64,000 bases of DNA, taken from Agapanthus africanus. Taxonomy: Eukaryota > Streptophyta > Magnoliopsida > Asparagales > Amaryllidaceae. The position numbers were made by a program, and so were the translations under genes. Below, piece by piece: positions 1-9,627 of the stretch (position 1 is its first letter; every line of letters starts with the position of its first letter). The DNA lies in NCBI GenBank assembly GCA_030015575.1, contig CM057339.1:770056809-770120808 (forward strand), in the 5' to 3' direction. The notes under the pieces are model-generated. The model had not been told where the DNA came from and made no database searches. It saw only the letters and a program-made list of their open reading frames with translations.

Positions 1-250
1 AAGAGATGCTGAAACCACGTCCCGCACCAAAAATTGTTGACGAGGGGAAAAACCCTCAAGTCAAGCCTTCAAATTTTTCGAAGAAAAAGAAGAAGACCAA
101 GAAGCTTGTGCAGCCTGCCGAGTATGACGACAAGCGCAAAAATCTATAAAAGTACATTGACGCGTTGGAGGAGTAAAACCAGAAGGCGCGGACACCGGTC
201 ACGCTCGAAGAGTTCCTCAAGCGTGTTCTTGAGGACGAAGATAGTGACTA
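1..250 (+). pseudogene. Unrecognised coding-like fragment
   Basis: This stretch looks like degraded coding sequence. One frame shows a Lys/Pro-rich segment (KPRPAPKIVDEGKNPQ), then a very Lys-rich run, then an acidic end with VTLEEFLKRVLEDEDSD. It lies directly upstream of a gypsy-type LTR end in the same orientation, so it may be the last part of an element's internal gene or an unusual exon near the LTR. I do not recognise a family and see no catalytic motif. It is broken and runs off the left edge. Confidence 0.3.
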
Positions 251-700
251 CGATGAGGATCTTTTATACTTTACATGTTCTATTCTCTGTCCATTCTTCT
301 TACCTCTTGGGACTTACCGAGCGATTATTCGCTGACGACATTGCTTTTCTATTCTTTCTTTGGAATGTTGTCAGGAGGACCCGACTCTCTGGAGATCGAG
401 CCCAGCTCAGAAGACTTTGAGCAGTTCATCGAGGACCCCGAGTTCTAGTTCACTTATATATACTTTTACTTTCAGTTCATGCCATTATTTAGGCATCGCT
501 TTCCAGTATTGTATTTACTTTCTATTTGTATTGTAAAGAATGCTCAATCAATAAAAAGTTGTTGTTCATTTACATCTCATGTCTTTCTTGTGTACATTTA
601 TTATATTGTTTATTTACGCTTAACATGTTTACTTCTGAATAAATACGTCGCGGGCCTCACCGCGTCTCCCTATCCGTACACCGGGAAGCGGGGCATGACA
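251..700 (+). repeat. 3' end of a gypsy-type LTR
   Basis: The right end reads GGGGCATGACA at 700, matching the CA end of the large gypsy LTRs found later in the window in both orientations. It shares with them the block ACTTACCGAGCGATT, the acceptor-like GGAATGTTGTCAG and the short acidic frame at 377-448. It is clearly diverged from the 13862-47657 copies, so it is an older or different subfamily. No primer-binding site follows 700, so this is a 3' LTR, solo LTR or truncated copy. Confidence 0.7.
377..448 (+). other. Conserved acidic mini-frame in an LTR end
   Basis: A 72-nt frame ending in TAG, preceded by TTGTCAG, reads EIEPSSEDFEQFIEDPEF at its end. The same-length frame is present in six other LTR copies in the window. 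Its function is unknown. No start codon lies in frame just upstream, so if expressed it would be the last exon of a spliced message. Confidence 0.45.
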
Positions 701-2255
701 ATTTCGAAGAAATGCGATATCGACATAGGATTTTATGTAAGTACTCTATTTACTATGATTATATCATTTAGAGCTCTTGAACACTCACACACGATAGCAC
801 AAAAGCTTTACAATATTCGGGTTTTCGAGTTTAAAGTTTTCGTATTCTTAAAACCCTAAGTTTTATGTTCTTGTGCTTGCCAGACGTCTGTCTCGTTGAA
901 ACTCAGACGTCCGCGGACTGTTCATTTTCTGACATATGAAAATATCATAAATTTTTTAGATAAGACAGACGTCTGATTAAGGGTTTCAAAATGGCTTTTT
1001 TAAACTTCAGATGTCTGCCCATTGAACGTCAGATATCTGGTTTTGGTTCTGTGCTTTTCAGTAAGAAACACAGACGTTTGTAATTTATCAGGGTAGACGT
1101 ATGATGTTAAATTTTTGCTAAAACTTTTCTTGTTCAGACGTCTTCCTATTCTGAGCTTCAAACGTCTGCGGTTAAAATGTTTTGAAAAATATAGCCGTTT
1201 ATAGCCGTTGGTACTTTTTTACCAAAGCTTCAAACGTTTGCCATGACCTTCTTCAGACGTCTGCCTTTGCTGTCTGTTGTTGACTTTTTTCAATAACGGC
1301 TAGTTTTTCTTTGGGGCTATAAATGGACTTTTGCTTTGGTTTTTTGGCCCTATGCACTCACTGATTTTCACCTGCTTGTTCTTAAGTGGTTTTAAAAAGA
1401 AAAATCCCATCCCTTATGAAAGTGGTATTGAGTTTTCATTTGCTTATCCTTTTTCACTCTCACATACGATTAATTGCTAAAATTGATTATCCATATTTTG
1501 TAGAGTATTAGAAGCGAGCTTGAGTGAAACTCTATTAAAGAGTATTGTGCTTCAATTATAAGGACTCTTGAGTGCAAGAATTCCATTGTGAAGAGAAGAG
1601 CTTGATTGAGAGAAGAAGTACTCAAGTGTGAGCACGTGGATTTGTAGAGAGAAGGGTGGCGAGCTTTGTAAAAAGAGAAGTATTTTGCGTAGTGGCGAAC
1701 AACGTGAGTGTCTTTTGAGGAGATCTTGTAGTCTCGTTGGAGACGTGTGAGGTTGTGCGCGCGCAATGTGTTGTCTCGGTGAAGACGTGTTAGGTTGCCG
1801 GCGACAACGAGTGTGTATCTATGAAAAAGACGTGATTAGTGAAACGGGCTCGCGTGCCTAAAGAAAGTGGATCAGGGGATCTCCTGGACCATTCTAAAAT
1901 CCTTGTGCGGCTTGAGTTTGCAATTTCTCTGTATCTTTTTTTATTTCTTGCATTTTATATTGTGCTTTATTGGTTGCTTGCAGGTATACTTAATTAGAAA
2001 TTGCATGCTTGTCCACTTGTTTTATATGCTCATATTTGTGATCATTACTTGTGCTTTGATTGTTCTTGCTTACTATATGTTTAGCTTTTCATAATTGTAG
2101 TATTACTTGGTATTATATCTCTTGATATATCTTGTGTCTAAGCTTTGCAATCATGTTTTGTTATTTAACAAGTGTTGATAGAATTTTAAATTTGAGAATA
2201 TTGTTAGAATAGTCCTATTCATCCCCTTTTAAGACTATTTGTGTTAGCTTCCGCA
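701..2255 (+). repeat. SIRE/Maximus-like copia LTR (approximate limits)
   Basis: The stretch opens with many degenerate CAGACGTCTG palindromes (about 880-1265). A GGGGCTATAAATGG promoter-like site follows at 1312, then a GT-rich leader with repeated GAGACGTGTGAGG-type phrases. It closes with the phrase TCCTATTCATCCCCTTTTAAG near 2211-2231, which resembles the ATTCACCCCCCT phrase near the ends of SIRE/Opie LTRs. Neither edge has a clean TG/CA pair that I can fix, no primer site follows and no coding part was found. It is probably a solo or truncated LTR. Confidence 0.45.
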
Positions 2256-2315
2256 TGCTTTTACTCTGTCTTGAACCCCATGCTTGAAATCACCTGATTA
2301 AATCTATTACAATCT

Positions 2316-2440
2316 AGACTCGACTTGAACTCGAACTTGACTTGAACTCGAACTCGACTTGACTTGATCTGAATCATGAATACGACTTGGCTCGAACACT
2401 TGAACTCGACTTGAATACTCGAATCTGACTTGAACTTGAA
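2316..2440 (+). repeat. Degenerate GACTTGAACTCGAA tandem repeat
   Basis: About ten imperfect copies of a 6-14 nt motif related to GACTTGAACTCGAA run through this stretch. The corresponding position in the later gypsy LTRs has only a short relative (GACTCAGATTGAGTCAGAC), so the repeat seems to have expanded in this diverged LTR. Confidence 0.6.
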
Positions 2441-2917
2441 TTGTACTGTCTTAGTATTTATGGATTCGGAAAAGACTTGGAACTAAATCTATAAATTAAA
2501 ATACATGGGTATAAAGGGTGGTTTGGTAAAGAATATATATCGTAGCATGAGAGTTCACTAAAAATCACCTAACTTGAATATCGTATGCCGTTGTCCCGTG
2601 GGGTTTGATGGGGCCTTATAATTCTATACGCTGTGGGTTCGTGGGGTTTGATGGACCACTCGCGTAAACACGCATATCTTCATTATCGAACTATAAACAA
2701 CTACGTTAGAATATAATAATCATGCTTATACATAGACATGCTCAGGTTTAATAGATGCCTTTACTTGACTGCTATTATATTAGAATTCATATTCGGTTTA
2801 CATGTAAATCCTTTATCAATTTTCTATTCATATCACTTTTGGGGACTTACCGAACACAAGTTCGTTGACGGGCATTACATCCTGTTTCTTTTTCTATCCT
2901 TGGAATGTTCGTCAGGT

Positions 2918-2989
2918 GGCGTGGGGACGGAAGAGATTGAGCCGAGTCAAGAAAATTACTCTCAGCTTGCAGCACAGATCGACCACTAG
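2918..2989 (+). other. Conserved acidic mini-frame, diverged copy
   Basis: This 72-nt frame contains EIEPSQENYSQLAAQIDH and ends in TAG. Its length equals that of the other copies although the sequence has changed a lot. It is preceded by TTCGTCAG, an acceptor-like site. Confidence 0.4.
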
Positions 2990-3245
2990 TTTCTTTCCGC
3001 ACTTTACTTTTCCAGTACGCCTGTTTAAGGCTCTTTGTATTGTACTTTAATATCCTCTAATCAGTTATAAACTCTTTGAATGTAAATATATCGATATTGG
3101 ATTTTACTTCACTTGTTCATTCTTGTCATTTTATGTTGTTTATTTACACTTAGCGCATTTGTTTCGAGAAATGACATTTTCGGAATAATTACATCATGAG
3201 TCTCGTCATGTGCCGTTACAGGTTTTTGGAAAGCAGTGCGTGACA

Positions 3246-4371
3246 ATAAACATGATGTCAACTCAGCATAAGAAAATTGCTCTAGAGACGAACATCATAC
3301 AACTCAAAAAGAAAATATAATATGTGCTTGCAGCATAAACAAGCCCTGATCTTCAGAATTTGCCCAGTGTAGATGCAGGAACTCAAAAAAGCCTTCATAT
3401 TTGTAAGGCTGCTGCCACACATTAACCAATATACCATCCCTTCAAAAGCTTGCCCTTATCATATCACAAATTCCAGCAACAATTAGAGTAAAGAATGTTG
3501 CCAAACCAACAACATTGAATCTGTCACAAGAAATAACCAATTGTGAAAGAAATCTTCAAGCGACAGAGGTAATGAATGACTCGCGCAATTTTTTTTATAT
3601 TTTATTTTCCATGCTTTACTTAGTTTGAGCCGATACCATAGCGGGATAATGATAGATCACCCGTCATGCCAAGCTCGTAAGTTGGAAACGATATCCGAAA
3701 ACAGCCATGATCACCTGTCAATGCCAAACACCTCATCAATGCTTAACTTTGAAGTGGAGGCACAACCTTGCAAGTTTACAATCCCCTCAGCTTCCATTTG
3801 AAAATAAACTTGGGTTATCCAAACTCCATATGCAGACAATTACGGTGCCATGAAGGTCATGAGAAAGAGTGAAAGAAATTATTTACATTCAGCTTTATGC
3901 ACATGTGATGCACGTGTATATTAAGAGACGTGTATAAAAAAAACCAAGCACTCCCACACACAATTACATCCAGCTTTATGCACATGTGATGCACGTGTAT
4001 TTTAAGAGACATGTATAAAAAAACCAAGCAATCCCGCACACCAAAAAGCAAACCATAAATTTTCTCTCATGATTGGCTATATTTTTTCTCGTTTAATAAT
4101 GTCACATTAGCAGCTGACTACAATGATTAGAACCTCTATGTTTTTCTTTTTTTCAACGTAACAAAATCAACGTAAAATTACAAAAATAACCAAGGTTGGC
4201 TAAGTTAAAGGGATTATCAATTGGATCGGGTGAGTCGGATCCGACCTCATCCAACCCGACTCGACAATTGCCACAAACCCCTCGAGAAAAGCCCTAAATA
4301 AAATCTCAACCGTCTTCTTCCAATTTGTTTTCTTCCTCCCTTCGATAATTAAACTCCAAAGCTCCTCATCA
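3246..4371 (+). promoter_or_regulatory. Upstream region of the HDA9-like first exon
   Basis: This is the least repeat-like stretch of the window and lies just upstream of a plausible plant first exon. It contains an 81-bp tandem duplication (3882-4041) in which each copy holds CACATGTG and GCACGTGT, an E-box-like and a G-box-like site. The last 100 bases (CCCTAAATAAAATCTC, then a pyrimidine-rich stretch) look like a plant 5' leader. The promoter role is inferred from position only. Confidence 0.4.
3882..4041. repeat. 81-bp tandem duplication with G-box-like sites
   Basis: There are two copies, about 3882-3961 and 3963-4041, spaced 81 bp. Each reads CAGCTTTATGCACATGTGATG, then CACGTGTAT, AAGAGAC and an A-run with CCAAGCA. 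They differ at only a few positions, so the duplication is fairly young. Confidence 0.8.
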
Positions 4372-4389
4372 ATGGCGAGTCTGCCCTAA
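4372..4389 (+). CDS. Short upstream ORF (5 codons)
   Basis: ATG at 4372 opens MASLP followed by TAA, 20 bases before the ATG of the HDA9-like exon. In a plant 5' leader such a short upstream ORF could lower translation of the main frame. It may equally be chance; nothing beyond position supports a role. Confidence 0.3.
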   Translation: MASLP

Positions 4390-4409
4390 ATCGATTCCTA
4401 GAAGTTAGA

Positions 4410-4446
4410 ATGCCTTCCAAGGATCGCATCGCTTATTTCTACCACG
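4410..4446 (+). CDS. Histone deacetylase (HDA9-like), first exon only
   Basis: From the ATG at 4410 the exon reads MPSKDRIAYFYH plus one base of a Gly codon, then a GGTAAC donor. Plant HDA9-type class I (RPD3) deacetylases begin MRSKDKISYFYDG; as I recall the gene, the first intron falls at this point. Eight of twelve residues agree. The full enzyme (about 420 residues) removes acetyl groups from histone tails in nuclear co-repressor complexes. None of the later exons, including the catalytic His/Asp zinc site, is visible downstream. Either the gene has been cut off by the transposons or the first intron is more than 59 kb long. The call rests on twelve residues plus a convincing leader and donor. 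Confidence 0.5.
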
Positions 4447-5289
4447 GTAACTTTTTTCTATTAATCTCTTCCCTTTTAACACAAAGATGAACCCTAGCGG
4501 TAACTATAATGTATTCCTAGGGTTCATCTCTTTAGATTCTGTGAAATAACATCACAAATTCAATTAGCCTAATAATTATTTGATGCGATGTTTGTTGATT
4601 TGCGCTTTGGGCTAAGTAAAGCTACGTCTTTTATATAATAATAACTGCATGGACGATCGATGATTCGATATAGGTAATAGTAATTTTAGTTGGAACACTG
4701 GAGGTTTCTGAAAACAATGAGTCAAACTTTAGCTATGAAAGCAACTAACCAAGAGCAAGTTTGTAAGGTGCTCAAATATGAAGAAATGGCCATGGTGCAA
4801 GACTTAAGGATTGCAGAATTGTTCTTGGCCGTCATGAGAACTTTGTTTTAAAGAAGAAAAAATTGAATTTGCTGGTTGGCCATGAAATATAGAATATAAG
4901 ATATTTTTCCAGAAATTTGATGGAATTACAAGAAAAGCATGGTTTAGTAATTAATAGTTCAGAGGGAAAATAAAAGAACAAAGACAAGAGATAGTGAGGA
5001 GCACCTCTTGTTCAACTTCAATAGCGTTCATTGATTCCTCGTAACATTTCAGAAAATGGTAAATATTATTTTGGAATTTAAATAATAATTTAATATATTT
5101 TATTAAAATAATACCAATTATTGAATTGGAGTATCTTAAATATTAGTATATAATTTCATCTAAACAAGTAGGAATGCTAAAACTAGTATTGGTTTTTCTA
5201 ATTTTTGCACTTAAGATGCCATGACAAATTAACAAGGGTTTATATTGTTTTTAGGGGTTTTAGTTTTAAAAGCATGGCTACATTTATAT
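4447..5289. other. Intron-like or intergenic AT-rich stretch
   Basis: It starts with a splice donor (GTAACTTTTTT) and is AT-rich. No open frame, second deacetylase exon or named repeat is seen. It is best read as the start of intron 1 of the HDA9-like gene, grading into unrelated sequence. Confidence 0.4.
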
Positions 5290-5896
5290 GTCATATTAGA
5301 AACGAGAAAGGGGGGTGGGGGGGGGGGGGGCATGAGAGCATGGGCACAACCATGCCTCCTCCATTTCTTCTAGTTCCCTCCTCTTTCTCTCCTCATTTTC
5401 ATCTCACAACTCCATGGTTGCATCCTAACACCCTCTCAATGATCCTAACTCCAAACAACTCAAACCAAACTCACTTTTCTTCACTTTTTCAACTGGTAGC
5501 CATACAAGCTCATGTAGAAGCCACTAAGTCTTTATGGTAGAGACCGTCATTATCATCAAGTTTCCAAGTGGCCATCTTCTCCTTCATCTTTTTATATAGG
5601 TAAAAATCTTCTTTTATCAAGTTTTCATGCGTTTAGAGTTTCAAACATTAGCTAAGTTTTCAGAATACTTTTTTGATGTCAAACTAGAATTTTGTGGATG
5701 TTTTTAGCGTTCAATTGAAATCTAGAGTGAATTGGAGTTTCTAAAAAAAATTTAGTAGATTCCAAGAGGTTAAATATAAAATTTTGGATGCATGCACGAA
5801 AAACGAGGCCACACAACACTATCCAGGCCGCAAATCTCGGCTTAACCTCGGCATAGTAATGGATTAAGGTGTCTGGGTTTGGGTGGTAGCTCATAA
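5290..5896 (+). other. Possible old LTR, left part, with a G-run
   Basis: A 21-base stretch at 5310-5330 is all G except one T. After it comes a C/T-rich leader (CCTCCTCCATTTCTTC, CTCCTCATTTTCATC) and a GGTAAAAATC donor-like site, a style common in plant gypsy LTRs. The sequence seems to continue after the CACTA insertion (13537-13861). No TG start or family match is certain. Confidence 0.3.
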
Positions 5897-5911
5897 CACT
5901 ACTAGAATAGG

Positions 5912-6095
5912 GGTTGCCCCTACGGATATTGAAATCCGTAGGGGCATATTTATTTTGGCCCTACGGACTAATCCGTAAGGCCATAAGGTTGTCCCTACGG
6001 TCCAAGACGCACCAACGTAAAAATATTAAATCTTAATTTGTTATTTGCCCATACGGTGCCGCAAACCAAGGACCTACGGACAAATCCGTAGGGGT
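5912..6095. repeat. Left subterminal palindromic repeats of the CACTA element
   Basis: Three main palindromes of the form CCTACGGA(N)ATCCGTAGG occur near 5916-5945, 5961-5983 and 6071-6093, with a half site near 5995. They match the repeats at the right end. In En/Spm, TNPA binds subterminal repeats to pair the ends; a similar role is inferred here. Confidence 0.75.
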
Positions 6096-6360
6096 ATCTA
6101 AATATGGATTTAATAGATAAGAAACAAAATTTCCCTATGCGCTGATTATCTGGCCTCCTCCTAGATCGAGCGTGCGAAATCGCTTTTTCTCGTCGCCGCG
6201 TCACCGACCTCGCCGATCTCGTCGCCGACCTCGCCGATCTTACCGATCTCGTCGCCGTTCTCTCTCTGTCGTTTCCGATCTCGACGCCGTTCTTCCTCGT
6301 CGCCGATCCACCGAATAGATAAGTAATTAAATCTTCAATTAAAAAGATTTTTGATTATTT
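6096..6360 (+). promoter_or_regulatory. Probable leader region of the CACTA element
   Basis: Directly inside the left repeats is a C/T-rich zone with repeats of GTCGCCGACCTCGCCGATCT and GATCTCGTCGCCG (about 6190-6310). The position fits promoter and untranslated leader of the transposon gene. No TATA box is certain. Confidence 0.35.
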
Positions 6361-6677
6361 TAGGGGTTGGGGTTGGGGTTGGGGTTGCGGTTGAGGTTCG
6401 GCTAGGGTTGGGGTTGGGGTTAGGGCTGGTGCTGGTGCTGGTGCTGGGGATGGGGATGGGGATGCGGTTGGGTTGGGGTTGGGGTTGGGGTTAGGGTTAG
6501 GGTTCGGCTGGGGGGCGCATAACTGTTGGGGTTGCAGTTTGGGTTGGGTTGGGTTGGGGTTGGAGTTAGGGTTAGGGTTGGGGCTGGGGCTGGGGCTGGG
6601 GCTGGGGCTGGTGCTGCGGTTGCGGTTGGGGTTAGGGTTAGGGTTGGGGTTCGGCTGGGGGGGGCGCATAACTGTTG
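6361..6677 (+). repeat. G-rich GGGGTT/GGGTTA simple repeat
   Basis: More than 300 bases are built from GGGGTT, GGGTTA, GGGGCT and GGTGCT units with almost no A or C runs. A block ending GGGGGGCGCATAACTGTTG occurs twice (about 6488-6528 and 6637-6677), so the tract contains a duplication of about 150 bp. The plus strand has dozens of runs of three or more G and should form G-quadruplexes. The long frames through it on either strand (Pro/Asn or Gly/Leu repeats) are artefacts. Confidence 0.85.
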
Positions 6678-7514
6678 TCTTGCATGGTAAACTATAAAGG
6701 GGGTTTGTGCAATAAACCCTGATTATTGCGCTGCGCTTGCAATGGGTACTTATCCATGTTATGCATGTTGATTCCCACTTTTGTTCGCTTGCTTGCATAT
6801 ATTGTAGATATGAGCTTATTTGTTTGTTGGGTTTGTTTGTTTCTTATTCCATTGATGGGCACATCCAAACAGTATGAAATTGCATCTTCCTTTTCCTACC
6901 AACGATTAGCTAAGTTAGATTACGCAGTTGTGCCTTTCTTTCTAGATTTTGGATAGATTTTCCACTTTACATTTCTATCCATAATTGATCGGATAATTTA
7001 TCGACCAAAGCTCTCTACTTGAGAAACCGAGCGGCATTAGTGTGACAATGTCATCATGTGAAACTTCCGTTGACCGCCTAAATTCACAAATTTCTTTTTC
7101 TATCTGTTAGTTTAGGGGCATGCATAATTTGTTTTTAGCTGTAAATGGCTCTAGTTATATATTTCTCCGTCATGTTTGAATTGGGTATCATAAAATTTGC
7201 CTAAATGGTTCATTATATGTTCCCTCATTCATGCATGTATAACACACACACATATTAGCTTTTATGCCAGATACTTTTGGAAATCAAACTTTCAACGCTA
7301 ATTTTGATCTGAGACCCGTGTCATGTAGCATTAATTATGAATTTATATTATATTCATCTTGTTTATTGATCTCTTTTCTATGTTAAAGGTATGCATCTCA
7401 ATCCCAAGTCTAATGCATCTTAGTTCTTTAATACTCAATTCTTCATATATCTTATTCTCAAGTTGCAATTTGCAAGTAACTAAGCAAGTATTATTTCATA
7501 AGTTTAAAATCATG
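6678..7514. other. CACTA interior without a recognised feature
   Basis: AT-rich sequence with only short frames. No domain, repeat or RNA gene is recognised. It may be intron or untranslated leader between the promoter zone and the first coding exon at 9628. Confidence 0.5.
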
Positions 7515-9493
7515 TTACACATACAACACGAATGCACAACAAACGCATAATTAGAGAGTGATTCAAGATGTTCAAGTTAAAACCAATATATGATACTCGA
7601 TGATAATATGAAACCTTCATATTCTCATCGATACTCATATATGAAACTAAAAGCGCCACTTAGTCCCCGTCTATCGGTTAACATACGTGCGATGTTCGTC
7701 ATGACATAGAACTATACGAAGGTTGTTAAATATCGGACGGTATAGCTCGATACTAACAACCGTCGTATAATCTACGCGACGAGAAAATTCAATCGTATGG
7801 TAACCCATAGATTTTTCCCGTGTGGACAAGTTAAGAATGTATAAAGTAAACGCCTTCATTCACTTGTGTTTTCACCCGTTTCGAGATATTTCGTCGGTAC
7901 CTTTCCGCTGGTTCTCCGTGTACAAAGATAGATTAGATGTTCATTTCAACGTTGTTTCACAGCTTTGAAATGATTATCTATTCTATTACAGTGTACTCGG
8001 AGAACAGCGGGGAGGTGCTGCCGAAATTTACTCGAAACGGTTGAAAGCACAAGTGATGGGTGTTCGCTCTATACATTCTTAATGGGATAGAAGCCTACCC
8101 CCGACAGCCGGAACACACACATACAACTAGAATACACAACAAACGCATAATTAGAGAGTGATTCGAGATGTTCAAGTTAAAACCAATATATGATACTCGA
8201 TGATAATATGAAACCTTCATATTCTCATCGATACTCATATATGAAACTAAAAGCGCCACTTAGCCCCCGTCTATCGGTTAACATATGTGTGATGTTCGTC
8301 GTGACATAGAACTATACGAAGGTTGTTAAATATCGGACGATATAGCTCGATACTAACAACCGTCGTATAGTCTACGCGACGAGAAAATTCAATCGTATGG
8401 TAACCCATAGATTTGTCCCGTGTGGACAAGTTAAGAATGTATAAAGCAAACGTCTTCATTCACTTGTGTTTTCACCCGTTTCGAGATATTTCGTCGGTAC
8501 CTTTCCGCTGGTTCTCCGTGTACAAAGATAGATTAGATGTTCATTTCAACGTTGTTTCACAGCTTTGAAATAATTATCTATTCTATTACAGTGTACTCGG
8601 AGAACAGCGGAGAGGTGCTGCCGAAATTTACTCGAAACGGTTGAAAGCACAAGTGATGGGTGTTCGCTCTATACATTCTTAATGGGATAGAAGCCTACCC
8701 CCGACAGCCGGAACACACACATACAACAAGAATACACAACAAACGTATAATTAGAGAGTGATTCGAGATGTTCAAGTTAAAACCAATATATGATACTCGA
8801 TGATAATATGAAACCTTCATATTCTCATCGATACTCATATATGAAACTAAAAGCGCCACTTAGTCCCCGTCTATCGATTAACATACGTGCGATGTTCGTC
8901 GTGACATAGAACTATACGAAGGTTGTTAAATATCGGACGGTATAGCTCGATACTAACAACCGTCGTATAGTCTACGCGACGAGAAAATTCAATCGTATGG
9001 TAACCCATAGATTTGTCCCGTGTGGACAAGTTAAGAATGTATAAAGCAAACGCCTTCATTCACTTGTGTTTTCACCCGTTTCGAGATATTTCGTCGGTAC
9101 CTTTCCGCTGGTTCTCCGTGTACAAAGATAGATTAGATGTTCATTTCAATGTTGTTTCACAGCTTTGAAATGATTATTTATTCTATTACAGTGTACTCGA
9201 AGAACAGCGGGGAGGTGCTGCCGAAATTTACTCGAAACGGTTGAAAGCACAAGTGATGGGTGTTCGCTCTATACATTCTTAATGGGATAGAAGCCTACCC
9301 CCGACAGCCGGAACACACACATACAACTAGAATACACAACAAACGCATAATTAGAGAGTGATTCGAGATGTTCAAGTTAAAACCAATATATGATACTCGA
9401 TGATAATATGAAACCTTCATATTCTCATCGATACTCATATATGAAACTAAAAGCGCCACTTAGTCCCCGTCTATCGGTTAACATACGTGCGAT
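7515..9493. repeat. 600-bp tandem array, about 3.3 copies
   Basis: Units start near 7515, 8115, 8715 and 9315, with exact 600-bp spacing of landmarks such as GCGCCACTTAGTCCCCGTC. The last unit is cut at about 9493. Copies differ by only a few bases per 600. Each full unit contains an imperfect inverted repeat of about 195 bp (for example 7862-8055) whose arms begin CACTTGTGTTTTCACC and end GGTTGAAAGCACAAGTG. Antisense 62-residue frames in each copy are by-products of the repeat. Confidence 0.93.
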
Positions 9494-9627
9494 AATTTAT
9501 TCTTTTCAACGACAAACGCACACACAAAGCATATACACGGATTTTCGCCTTTGTCAGTAACTATCTCGTTCTTATATTTCTCAATATAGTCAGCATAACC
9601 TACAATTTATATGTTATACAGTCTAAC

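Larger units (their letters stand above)
2300..3245 (+). repeat. 3' part of a diverged gypsy-type LTR
   Basis: It ends in AGTGCGTGACA at 3245 and carries, in the order of the later LTRs, the phrases GTCCCGTGGGGTTTGATGG, GGGGACTTACCGAAC, GGAATGTTCGTCAG and a 72-nt acidic frame at 2918-2989. It is more diverged from the 13862-47657 family than the copy at 251-700. The left limit is uncertain because the SIRE-like block adjoins it. ATAAA follows 3245; without the other end no target duplication can be confirmed. Confidence 0.6.

Noticed and set aside
1867-2094. Hydrophobic 75-residue frame as a small membrane protein
   Set aside because: It lies in the T-rich end of a SIRE-like LTR, where Phe/Leu/Ile-rich frames arise by composition alone.
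5205-5540. Open frame of 111 codons
   Set aside because: It runs through a G-homopolymer and C/T-rich LTR-like leader; there is no domain.
6480-6660. Interstitial telomere
   Set aside because: GGGTTA units are present but mixed with GGGGTT and GGGGCT, and the plant unit TTTAGGG is not the main repeat. It lies inside a transposon.
6355-6798. Long frames of Pro/Asn or Gly/Leu repeats
   Set aside because: They are readings of the GGGGTT simple repeat in both strands; there is no domain and no coding bias.
7671-9059. Three similar 62-residue antisense frames
   Set aside because: They recur only because the 600-bp unit is repeated. No domain is seen and they overlap no independent signal.
7515-9493. 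CRISPR-like array
   Set aside because: The units are 600-bp tandem repeats without short spacers, in a plant transposon.
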